The translations under genes and the position numbers were made by a program. A DNA stretch of 64,000 bases from Pseudoalteromonas sp. R3 (lineage in GTDB: Bacteria > Pseudomonadota > Gammaproteobacteria > Enterobacterales > Alteromonadaceae). The first letter of the stretch is position 1, and every line of letters begins with the position of its first letter. Of this stretch, positions 35,322 to 45,070 are shown piece by piece. Below the pieces are notes generated by a model. That model was given only the letters and a program-made list of their open reading frames with translations, did no database searches and was not told where the DNA came from. Location: the NCBI RefSeq assembly GCF_004014715.1, contig NZ_CP034834.1, positions 992,001-1,056,000 on the forward strand, given 5' to 3'.

Positions 35322-38300
35322 TTAATATCGGGTGACTCTGATTTTGAGATCTTCAATTTCACCGTAATTAAATCTGTTACAAGCATCTGACTTATAGTCA
35401 TTGGCCGGACGCTCTTCTAATTTAGAGCGCAATACAAACCATTTCGACCAATCCCAGCTGCTGACATTGGGCAGTGTCAATGATTTTGTGGCGCTGATCC
35501 GGCAATATTCTGAACCGGAAACTGTGGTGCACTGGCTATTGTCTATCCAGTAGTTGTAGTTTGGATCGTTGTCTAACCCGGATTCAGAAGACTCGAAACC
35601 ATCTTTACCATTTGCATCCAGCCAAATGGTGAAGCGCACATCACGATTACCATTTTGTAGCAAGTTTTCGGCAGTAGAGCGAGGCATCAGATTGGTCATG
35701 ATTTCAACACTGATATAGGTTCTTCTCTTAATATCGGTGCCGCTTAGAGTGTTCAGGCTGTACCCTTCACGATTGAACCCTGCTGCGGATGGGACATTGG
35801 CAAGTAATGTTGAATAATTGAATAGCTTCATGTCGTCGATATAGATGACATCGGCATTGGCGCCATTACTGATCTTGGCTGGACATGCGTTTACAGGATC
35901 CAGTGAGATGCGGGTTTGTTTGGTATCTGTCTCACTTTGGTCGGCGTACTGTATTTGTAATGATACATCAAACTGACCACCGTCGGTTGGATAATCAATT
36001 ATGCCGGGATCTCGTGCAGTGCTGGTACGATTATCAAAACCGAATTGCCAATAGAATTGTGGGTTTTTAGCATCATTGACCTGAGAAGTGTTAGTGAATT
36101 TAACCCGGTTGCCATCCAGGTACTGCACCTCAAAATCAGAGATCAGCGGTAGGTTGTCTGAGTCCACATCCATCATTACATCCACAACCTGAGCGTTGTC
36201 TGCAACACCACATGCATCTAGCAGAGAATAGTCAAACTCATTGTTAGTAATGGCGACGCGCAGCAGCCCAAGACCACGATTAGTCTGTTGATCAAGCGTG
36301 AACTTCACGCTACTCCCGGAGATGGTTTGACTTGACAACACAGCTTCATTCGATTCCATCAGTCCATTTCTGTTGCTATCAAAGTACACGGAAACACGTT
36401 TTCCACTGAGGTCCTGAGCAAAGCTCAGAGTGTGCTCTCTCGGTTTTGCGACAGGCCAGGGCGTATCTAGTTTTGCTCTGTATCCGGCGTTGAGTCCCGA
36501 CAAAGTAAAGTTATTAATAGACAGAGTACTGGTGTGTAACACAGCATTGTTCATAAACGGCTCACAGCGCAATGCTGCAGGGCGGCTATAAAAATGGTTG
36601 TAAGCCGACTGAGTTGCCTGGTTCCCATTTTGATCCTCGGTGGTTACGTTGACAGAGAATCGGATCAGGGTGTCTTCAACAACCTGTTTAGTGCGTTGCA
36701 AGTAGGGGTAGATGGGTGTGCCACTGTCACGTTGCCAGCTTTCACTTTGGCCGTCACCCCAGTTCACGTCGATGCTGCGAATGGTATCTGGAGTGATACG
36801 ACTCAAATCATAGCTGGCCTGATTGTAGTTAAGCCATGCATCGGCGTCCAAAGTAGACAGTCCAATACCAGTAGAAATACCGACACCAGCCAGGCTGTGT
36901 GATACATCTGCCTTGATTTGGTTCAGAGATTTGTTGCCGACTTGAATATGGGCGGTTTGATCAACCAGACAGAAGCCAAATTCATTTAAAGACATGCCAG
37001 AGAATACGCAGCCAGACGTGTTGGCGCGCAAAAATAAGCGATAGGCTTGTTGGATGGTCCAGCCCTGTGTTTTGACAAGCTCGTAAAACGCTTTTCTTAA
37101 AACACCACCATTATCATGGCCTGTTTTAGCAGTGGTAAAATCTTTAACGTGATCTATGCTTCGACCATCCCAGGAAGGTAATTCAAAGAAACGTGCTGCT
37201 TTATCCTGTGGGAACACATCCCAGCCATACCACCACTTACGATTCTTAGTGTACAACCCTGCTTGGTCAGTAAATTGGTCGGCAAATGCCTGAGACTGTG
37301 TGTAAGCGCCCGATGCGGTATGTTGATAATAGTCGAGTATTGCAATCGCAGAGATATCGGATAGCCCTTCGTTTATTGCACTGTCGACGCCTTCTCTGCT
37401 CAGCCCAGAATTCCACTCGGTAATGGCATGGGTAATTTCATGTGCAGCAATGCTCATCCCAGTCAGAGCAAAATACTCATATCCGCCGTTGCCCGAGCCA
37501 TAGTTAACAAACTCACCATCCCACGAAGCGGAGTTAGTGCCAAAAATAGTGTTTCTGTTTACTTTCTGGGACAGTGGTTTAATACAATAGCCGTTGCTGT
37601 CGCAGTCAATACTTTGTTGCGGGTACAACGCCTTTAATTGTGTATGGAAGTATTGCATAACCAGGCCGGCGTTAAAGTGTGCTTCGTTTGCCGGGCTGTA
37701 GCTATAGTAGGCGTCAAATGTCTGGTCAATCTCGCGTTTGACAAAGTTTTCGTTATTCGTCTGACAGACATAAGATACCGGTGTCGTTTCGGAGACTGCT
37801 GCATCGTAAGTCACCACATATGGGTTATCTAAAATACAGTTGTTGTTTTCTTTTTTGACGATGAATGGGTAGCCATTAAATTCAGAAAAAATAGCGTTCT
37901 GGCTCAGGTCTTCAAATCTGAGCTCTGCACCTTTGGGGCTATTTCATCAAACTGGTAGCTGGTACAGTTTTGCATACTGTCGGGGCTGGGGAGTAACATA
38001 TTGCGCCTAGCTTGTCGTTGCCACCTATACCTCCACCGGCAACATACCCCGCGTCTTTCAGTGATTCCTGAGAAAAAGCAAATGACATATTATAGGACTT
38101 AGAAACGACCGTGAGATCGTCACCATTGAGCAATATTCTTTCTTTTCTATCCTTAAATGTCGCCAATACCTCGATGACTGGGAGCAGGGTATCGCCCTTG
38201 ATAAAAAAAGCTTTTTCGTAACTATATTTGGCAACATCAGTTAACTCGGGCAGTGCTTCAAGGTGCTGGCTGAGTTGAGTCTGTGCTATACCATGAAACT

Positions 38301-38685
38301 GAGCCTGCCCCTGAGGTGCAATTCCAGAGATTAAATTGCCCATCGCCTGGCGGATCTCACCATTGTTGTTGCGAACAATCACCAGGTTACTTGATAACAC
38401 CGGATAGTTTCCGACATAAGCACGATAGTGTTCGTAGACTGTAGGAGTCCCAACTTTTTTTGTTAACTTATAGTGAATACTTTGCGCTTTTTTTTCTGTG
38501 GTTAGCTTGCCTGTCTCGAGTGTCGACGCTGTAAATGGCTGAGAATGACTTTCTGAAACAACCTGTTTCAGGTCATCCCACATAAATTGTTTGTTGTGCA
38601 GTGATTGAGACTTGACGTCAGCGAGTGCACTGGAAATGGGCAGCGCAGCAACACCTAAACCAAATAAGTACCCCAAATGTTTCAT
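35322..38685 (-). CDS. Secreted M4-family (thermolysin/vibriolysin-like) metalloprotease with PKD and GEVED modules (frameshifted)
   Basis: The frame breaks near 37942-37944 (TTT); removing one base restores SLMNSPKGAEL and gives about 1120 residues. Order: signal peptide (about 1-22); FTP/PepSY-type propeptide (about 25-200); M4 catalytic domain with zinc motif HEITH (37430-37444), third ligand in AINEGLSDIS, and GHDNGGVLRKAF; then PKD-like and GEVED-like modules (SVYFDSNRNGLMESNE; FYWQFGFDNR) and a terminal GEVED ending FNYGEIEDLKIRV. M4 enzymes are secreted, self-processing broad endopeptidases. As first gene of the operon it may process the downstream proteins (inference). Confidence 0.85.
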
Positions 38686-39067
38686 GCAGTTTGTCCTTAA
38701 TGAGTGTCAATATATGGCCTTATATGACCTTGATTAGTTGGAAAACTCTAATGTCAATGTTGGATAGTATATAAATTAAATAAATTGTTGCAAATGTTTA
38801 TTTTATGTTCAGTTTGTGTTTCTTTTGGGTTTATTTTCAAGTCTGCAATAATTTGATGGAAAGTGTCTTCCCATGTCATTGTTTTTGTTTCTACAGCGCA
38901 AGAAGTCGCTATTTGTGGGTTGCGAACAGTCGAATAAAAAATTTCTTATTTTTGTAATCTTATTGATTTGATAATTCTGTTAAGGGCAGTGGCGAAGGGG
39001 AGAGCTTGATCTACTTTCGTGGCAATGCGTAGATCAAGTTAATTTCTTTTGAAGGTGGGTAAGATGC
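38686..39067. other. Intergenic region with operon promoter and a hairpin
   Basis: About 380 bp, A+T-rich upstream of the M4 gene, where the operon promoter should lie. A perfect 10-bp inverted repeat CTTGATCTAC / GTAGATCAAG (39005-39014 and 39029-39038) follows the tesA stop and could terminate tesA, although no T tract follows on that strand. Confidence 0.45.
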
Positions 39068-39700
39068 TTAGGGTGCAGTGATTGCAAGCCATTGCGTGAT
39101 ACGCTCATACATGAAATCCCGAATGAGAGGTTGAGCTTTTTCGTTGGGGTGCAGGTTATCGTTTTGCATCAAACTGCGATCTGCAGCAATGGGCAGCATA
39201 AAGTAGTCCATTAAATAGGCGCCAGTTTGTTCTGCTACCTGAGGGTAGCTGTCTGCAAACAGTGTGCTGTAGCGCTTACCATAGTTGGGTGGGATATGGA
39301 TTTGCATTAAAGCGACTTTAGCACCACTTGCCTGACTTTTATCGACCAGCTCGCGTAAATGTTTGCGGATCAGTTTAGGTGGAAACCCGCGCAGACCATC
39401 GTTTGCACCCAGCTCGATGAGTACGTGGCTGGGCTGATGGCTTTCAAGTTGTTTATCGATTGTCAGTAGCGCATTATCTGTGGTTTGTCCTGAGACACTG
39501 GTATTGACCAGAGTGATCGCTTTTTGCTCCGTCTCGTATTTATTTTGTAACAAATTAACCCAGGACGGTGCTTGTTTGAGACCATAACCGGCGCTTAAGC
39601 TATCACCAATGATCATAATTTTGGTATCGTTGGCGTTCGCTTTTGATATGAAAAGTGTGCCGAAGATCAATACCACCAGTTGTAGGAAAAATCGCATCAT
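39068..39700 (-). CDS. tesA: Multifunctional acyl-CoA thioesterase / lysophospholipase / arylesterase TesA
   Basis: 210 residues; signal peptide about 1-23; SGNH-hydrolase blocks GDSLSAGYG (nucleophile Ser34), SVSGQTT, GANDGLRG and DNLHPNEKAQ (catalytic Asp/His). It is a periplasmic esterase hydrolysing acyl thioesters and lysophospholipids. It is divergent from ybbA-ybbP, the same order as in E. coli. The two start codons overlap: on the sequence CATG (39698-39701) CAT is the tesA start and ATG the ybbA start. Confidence 0.93.
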   Translation of the reverse strand: MMRFFLQLVVLIFGTLFISKANANDTKIMIIGDSLSAGYGLKQAPSWVNLLQNKYETEQKAITLVNTSVSGQTTDNALLTIDKQLESHQPSHVLIELGANDGLRGFPPKLIRKHLRELVDKSQASGAKVALMQIHIPPNYGKRYSTLFADSYPQVAEQTGAYLMDYFMLPIAADRSLMQNDNLHPNEKAQPLIRDFMYERITQWLAITAP

Positions 39701-40418
39701 GTCAGTGCTTTCTCAGTTAAATATTATTCAGGTTAAGGAGTTGGGTAAAACCGTCAGTACCTTTGAAGGTGACCTCACTATCCTTAGCGATATCAATTTT
39801 TCTGTCAAGTCAGGGGAGTCAGTGGCAGTGGTTGGCACATCAGGCTCGGGGAAATCAACGTTACTCAGTTTGCTGGCTGGTTTGGATATTGCCAGTAAGG
39901 GAGAAGTCTACCTCGATGGTGAAGCGCTTCACCAACTTAATGAAGAGCAACGCGCACGTCTGAGGGCTGAAAAGGTTGGCTTTGTATTTCAGTCATTTAT
40001 GCTAGTGCAAAGCCTGACTGCACTGGAAAACGTGATGCTACCTGCTGAACTGGCAGGCGAAAAAAATGCCAAAGAGCAGGCTCAGGCGTTGTTGGAAAAA
40101 GTCGGACTGGCACATCGGGTTGGTCACTACCCTTCGCAATTGTCGGGGGGAGAGCAACAACGAGTCGCCATTGCGCGCGCCTTTATCGGAACACCAAAAA
40201 TTCTTTTTGCCGATGAGCCATCTGCAAATTTGGACTCAAAAAATGGCCAGCTAATCGAAAGCCTGTTGTTTGATTTAAACAAGCAGCACGGCACAACCTT
40301 AATTCTGGTAACACACGATGAAGATCTGGCAAAACAGTGTGACCGCATTATTCATATTGAGGGCGGTCAGCTGGCAAAGATCCGTGATGGCGAGGGAGTA
40401 GCAGCACATGTGGGCTAA
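39699..40418 (+). CDS. ybbA: ABC transporter ATP-binding protein YbbA (LolD-like)
   Basis: 240 residues with Walker A GTSGSGKST, Q-loop FVFQSFMLV, signature LSGGEQQRVAIARAF, Walker B ILFADEPSANLD and H-loop VTHDEDLA. It is the ATPase of the LolD/MacB subfamily. The frame extends upstream but ATG 39699 gives the expected start. The stop lies inside ybbP (overlap 11 bp), so the pair is translationally coupled. The E. coli homologue is linked to tesA in the same way. Confidence 0.93.
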   Translation: MSVLSQLNIIQVKELGKTVSTFEGDLTILSDINFSVKSGESVAVVGTSGSGKSTLLSLLAGLDIASKGEVYLDGEALHQLNEEQRARLRAEKVGFVFQSFMLVQSLTALENVMLPAELAGEKNAKEQAQALLEKVGLAHRVGHYPSQLSGGEQQRVAIARAFIGTPKILFADEPSANLDSKNGQLIESLLFDLNKQHGTTLILVTHDEDLAKQCDRIIHIEGGQLAKIRDGEGVAAHVG

Positions 40419-42908
40419 ACTGGCGCTAAGATTATTTTTTCGCGAGTTGCGCCGTGGTGAACTGACCATCATTTTCGCCGCTATTGCTTTGGCGGTGCTG
40501 ACCGTCTTCAGCTTAAGCTCAGTCACAGAGCGGATCCGGCTCAATATTGAACAGAAATCTGCCGACTTCATTGCAGCAGACCGTCGCTTGGCCAGTAACC
40601 ATGAGTTAGACGAGCGCTACCTCAAAGTCGCGCAAGACTTTGGGCTTGAAACAGCACAAAATATATTTTTGACTCCATGCTATTTGTGGATGATGAGTTA
40701 GTGCTTGGGTCGATTAAAGCTGTGAGCAATAGCCACCCGCTGCGCGGTAAGATCACACTTAAAGATACGTTGGAAGGGGAGCAATACGATATTGCTGCGG
40801 CGCCCGCTAAAGGAGAAGCCTGGCTCAGTGAAGGTTTGTTTTACACGCTTGGCCTGGAGGTAGGTGATCAGGTAGAAATTGGTGCGGGCATGTTTACTGT
40901 CTCGAAAGTGTTGGTACAGGAGCCTGATTCTGCCTTTTTCTCGTTAGCTGGTAATAAACGTGTGTTGCTAAATATTGCTGATATACCAACCACGCAAGCC
41001 GTGCAGCCCGGCAGTGATGTTTTTTATCGTTTATTGTTCGCAGGCGATGAGCAGATCCTGAAAGATTATTATGCCTGGCTTAAACCCCAATTAAGAGAAA
41101 ATCAGAACTGGCAGGGCATCAAAGACCGGCAATCACCTTTGGGTGAAAATCTGGAACGCTCGGAGCGTTTTTTACTGCTGGCGGGTTTATTTGGCATTAT
41201 GCTGGCTGCGGTGGCAATGGCTGTATCTGCCAAACGCTACTGTGAACGCCAGTATGATCCGGTTGCTATGATGAAAACCTTAGGAGGCAGCCGTGACACG
41301 ATAAAACGGATATTTTTGATGCACTTGTCGCTGGTAACGTTAAGCTCTCTGTTCATTGGATTGGCAATTGGCTATGGTTTACAGGAGGTTGCCGTTGACT
41401 ATCTGACACGCTTTGTTGCTAACGAGTTACCGCCTGCCGGACCTCGTCCGTGGCTTTTGTCGATTGCCATCGGGGTGGTGTGCGCGCTGATGTTTTCTCT
41501 CAAACCGCTGTTGGACCTGTTCGACATTCCTCCTTTGCGAGTACTCAGAAGAAGTCTGGGTGACAAACTGGCCGTAAGCCGTATACATATGGCTGTGTCG
41601 GTCGGCACCATATTTATGCTGATGTGGCTATTCAGTGGTGATATAAAAACCACTCTGTTGTTGTTTGCTGGCACTGCAACCTTAATGGCCGTGTTATTTG
41701 GTCTGTCTCGATTGTTTTTCAGCGCGGGCCGCAAACTTGGTCTGAGCCCCGGTAACAGCTGGTCTCTGGCCATTGCGACCTTGCAAAAGCGTGCTAATGC
41801 AAATGCGGTGCAATTGATCAGCTTTGCTTTGGCTATCAAACTGATGCTGTTCCTGTTCGTGCTGAAAAACGACATGATCTCGGATTGGCAGATGCAGGTA
41901 CCTGAGGATGCGCCCAATGCCTTTATGATCAATATTGGTGAGCGCGATGTTGAGCAGTTTAAGCAGTTCTTTACTGAGCAGAATATCCACCATGAAGCGT
42001 TTTATCCGGTCTTTCGGGGCCGAGTCAATGCTTTAAATGGAGAGGCGTTTGCACGTCGGGTATCCAAGCAAGAAGGCGAGCAGGAGCAAGACGATGCACG
42101 CAGTGGCGTTGGTCGTGAGCTCAACCTGACCTGGACGGATACGCTGCCAGATGGTAACGAAATACTGGAAGGTCAGTGGTTTGAGCAAACCGATGAATTG
42201 CAGGTGTCTGTATTTGAAGGGACAGCAGAGCGGGTCGGCATTGAGTTAGGAGACACGCTAACTTTCCTGGTGAACACCCAGACATTCGAAGCGAAGGTAA
42301 CCAGTATTCGAAGCGTTGATTGGGGAACACTTAAGCCAAACTTCGTGATGATATTTAACTCAGCAATGGCTGAACGACTACCGGTGACCTATTTCACCGC
42401 GGCCAAGTTAGAAGAAAACCATGTGCGTCCGATCAGCCGGATGTTATTGCAGTACCCCACCGTGAGCATGATTGACATCAAAAATAACATAGCTCAGGTG
42501 CAGTCCATGATAGCTCAGGTATCGCTGGCAATTGGGTTTGTGTTATCTATTGTATTGATCAGCGGTGCGCTGGTCCTTATCTCTCAGGTACAAGCCAGTC
42601 TTGCGGAGCGTATGCAGGAGGTGGTGATTCTTCGTACCCTGGGGGCCCGAGGAAGACTGATTAAACTTGCAACGCTTTATGAGTTCTTACTATTGGGAGC
42701 ACTAGCAGGTTTTGTGGCAGCGCTGGTGAGCGACATCACTTTATTGATCATTCAGCAGCAACTGTTTGATGTTGAGGGTCGCCTGCATCCTTACGTGTGG
42801 CTTTTGGGGCCGCTGTCCGGCGCATCTTTTGTGGCACTGATAGGGTATTTTATGGTGGCACATACGATGCGACAAAATACCCAGGGATTACTACGTAAAG
42901 TGGCCTAG
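40408..42908 (+). CDS. ybbP: ABC transporter permease YbbP, FtsX-like (frameshifted)
   Basis: The frame breaks at a T run (40666-40670). One added T changes IFLTPC to IFFDSMLFVDDELVLGSI and joins both parts into about 833 residues, close to the E. coli YbbP length. N-terminal membrane segment followed by a large periplasmic domain; membrane cores of FtsX/MacB type around 41170-41500 and 42480-42880 (VVILRTLGARGRLIKLATLYE is the typical coupling segment). It is the permease partner of YbbA, substrate unknown, perhaps membrane lipids or lipoproteins. Confidence 0.88.
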
Positions 42909-42925
42909 CTGTTCCGATGACGAAG

Positions 42926-42960
42926 TGCCGTGGTGTGTGTTCTTAACATACGCCACGGCG
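42926..42960. terminator. Hairpin between ybbP and the beta-lactamase-like gene
   Basis: GCCGTGG / CCACGGC stem extended by weaker pairs, between converging stops. There is no clear T tract on either side, so the terminator role is uncertain. Confidence 0.45.
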
Positions 42961-42963
42961 AGC

Positions 42964-43753
42964 TCATAATATGTTCATCTCATGTAGCGTTGCTTTAGCG
43001 ATTTCGACTCGCGTTGCGACCATTTCCTTAAAAGTCTTGGCGTCTATATTGAAAGCAAAGTAATGACGCCCCTGAGCGTTTTCAACCATGCCAACATACC
43101 AACCCAGATATTTGCCCTTTGCGACGGGGCCGGTCCCAGTTTTGGCAAAAAGTTTTGTGTCTGTGGTTTGTTCCTGCAAGAAAATCTTATTAAGTGCTTC
43201 ATAGGTAGTGGGTTTTAGTTTGAAAGCTCGCGATTGCAATCGACGTAAAAATTCTACCTGCTCGACTGCGCTGAGCTTTATACTGCTGTTCAGCCAGAAC
43301 TTATCGTGTGGGCCACTGATATCACGGTTACCATAATTGAAGTCATTCAAATACCGTTGCATCAGAGGTTTGCTAAGCAGGTTTGTCCAGGTTTGATATA
43401 AGGGTAAAGCAGAGTATTTAAATGCGTCTTCCGGCGTGATCGATTCTTTGCGCCAGGCATCAAACCACCATGACTTAGCTGGATATTTGGTATGATCTAT
43501 CTGGTAGCCTTGGCCGGGCTTGATGGTATCCGTGTCCAATAAGATCAGGGTGTTGGGGATCTTATAGGTTGAAAATGGCGTGTAGGCCTCAGTTGCACGT
43601 GTTTTGTTTACAAACTGCCATTGCTGGGTGCGCTCGCTATAAAACTGCCATTGTACAGGGCTGTCCGTCCTGACAAGCTGGCAATGTTGCCTCGGCAGTA
43701 ATGACACTCGCTACTACCAGAGGGGCAAGTGAAAGAGACGAGAGAAGTGGCAT
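42964..43753 (-). CDS. Class D beta-lactamase-like protein (frameshifted near the N-terminus)
   Basis: Class D (OXA-type) motifs in order: STYK (43561-43572) in PFSTYKIPN, SAL in place of the usual SxV in KYSALPLYQ, YGN in FNYGNRDISG, KFWLNSSIKLSAVEQVEFL and KTG in FAKTGTG. A signal peptide (PLLSSLSLAPLVVASVITAEA) starting at ATG 43753 with a GAAGGA ribosome site lies in another frame. The frames meet around a T run (AAAA on plus strand, 43641-43644), where removing one base gives CTMAVYSERTQQW, matching the conserved strand before the active site. As sequenced no exported product is possible. Class D enzymes hydrolyse beta-lactams; activity here is unproven. Confidence 0.82.
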
Positions 43754-43827
43754 AGGTATATCCTTCGTTATTTTTATTTGCTCGCGCCCATCATAGAAAC
43801 ACAAACTTACCTTAGCCTGAACCGTTT

Positions 43828-44693
43828 TTATATCAGTGCTTTTTGCTGCACTCTGGCGCGAAACTGGCTGGGTGTGCACTGCTTGATTGCCAAAAAGCGA
43901 CGGTTAAAATTGGACAAGTTATTAAACCCACACTGATCACTGATAACCGTGATAGGGGCTTTGGTTTTGAGTAGCAGTTTACAGGCCTTGGCAATTCTTA
44001 GCTGGTTAATAAACTCAGTAACCGTACATTCCGTACGCTTTTTAAAGAAGCGATGAAAGTGGTTAGTGCTCATATGAGCTTGCCTGGCCAGCAGCTCGGC
44101 ACTTAGAGGTTCTGTGTAATTGTCGTAGATATAATTGATCACATGGTCAAACTTATCTTTAGCTGGATCAAGCTGTTTGGCGAAGCTGAATTCCATGGTT
44201 GAAAGGGTGTGATATTCACTGCCCGCCATCAAATCCAGAAGCTGAAAGAGTAAGATATAGCGCTCCAGTGGAGTGGCATTTGCATTTTCCGAAACAGCTT
44301 TTCACTTTTTTTGGCTGTGTCAATGTTAAAACTTAAACCACATTTGGCATGGTCTAACAAGGTATGTAAACCCTGAAGCTCTGGGTTTTGTTGCAATTGT
44401 TGTTGTAACCAGGGGGCTGGAATTTGTGCGACATGCACAATGTGTTTACTGCCATCTGTATTTTCACGGGACTGCCAGGTATGCGGCAGTTCCGGGCCCA
44501 TTAACACCAGGTCATAATCGCCATATGAAGCAATGTGATCGCCAATGTGACACATCCCCTGACTATTTATCGTCAGGCAGATTTCATATTCAGGATGATA
44601 GTGCCAGTTAAAAGGGATTTCTTCTAGTTGATACAGGCAGTATCGCCATGAACAATTATGAGATGGAATGACTTTTTCACACATTGCTTTCAT
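43828..44693 (-). CDS. AraC-family regulator with cupin N-terminus (frameshifted)
   Basis: The frame breaks at CC 44265-44266. One added base joins MPLHW to ERYILLFQLLDLMAGSEY and gives about 288 residues. An N-terminal cupin-like sensing domain (FNWHYHPEYEICLTINSQG; GDYDLVLMGPELPHTW) is followed by a C-terminal pair of helix-turn-helix motifs (SAELLARQAHMSTNHFHRFF; ITVISDQCGFNNLSNFNRRF). Sugar-responsive members have this layout. It is divergent from the TonB receptor of the chitin-type locus and may regulate it (inference from position). An AAGGAG site supports ATG 44693. Confidence 0.85.
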
Positions 44694-45070
44694 GGCCTTG
44701 CTCCTTTACATAAATCGGCTGGTGGCTGTACAGACGCATTTTTACGTCATTGTTTGCTTTATCCAGTTATATTCAAGCCTTGGTTTCTAAATGGTGATGT
44801 ATTTCACTTATCTTGTAATATTATTCTATGCATTACACTTAAAAAGGTACAATTTTTTAACAATGGTTAAGAAAAGAATGCATAATGCATGTACCTAGTT
44901 CGTCACTTAGTACTAAAGAGTAAAATGACAGCGCTGTTATCTGATAGATTTGTACCGATATGAGTTTGAAAATGCAAACTTATAAGTTGCAAGCCTGTTC
45001 AAATAGGGAAAGTGCCTGGTGATTATTTCGTCAGACGTACATCTTAAGAATATAGAATAAGAGGAAAGAG
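44694..45070. other. Divergent regulatory region AraC / TonB receptor
   Basis: About 375 bp, strongly A+T-rich, with promoters for both sides. A short palindromic element ATGCATAATGCAT lies at 44879-44891 and could be an operator. AGAGGAAAGAG is the ribosome site of the receptor gene. Confidence 0.4.

Noticed and set aside
37939..38685. Treating the M4 propeptide and catalytic part as two separate genes
   Set aside because: The downstream frame has no signal peptide or ribosome site, and a one-base change joins the parts into a normal M4 precursor.
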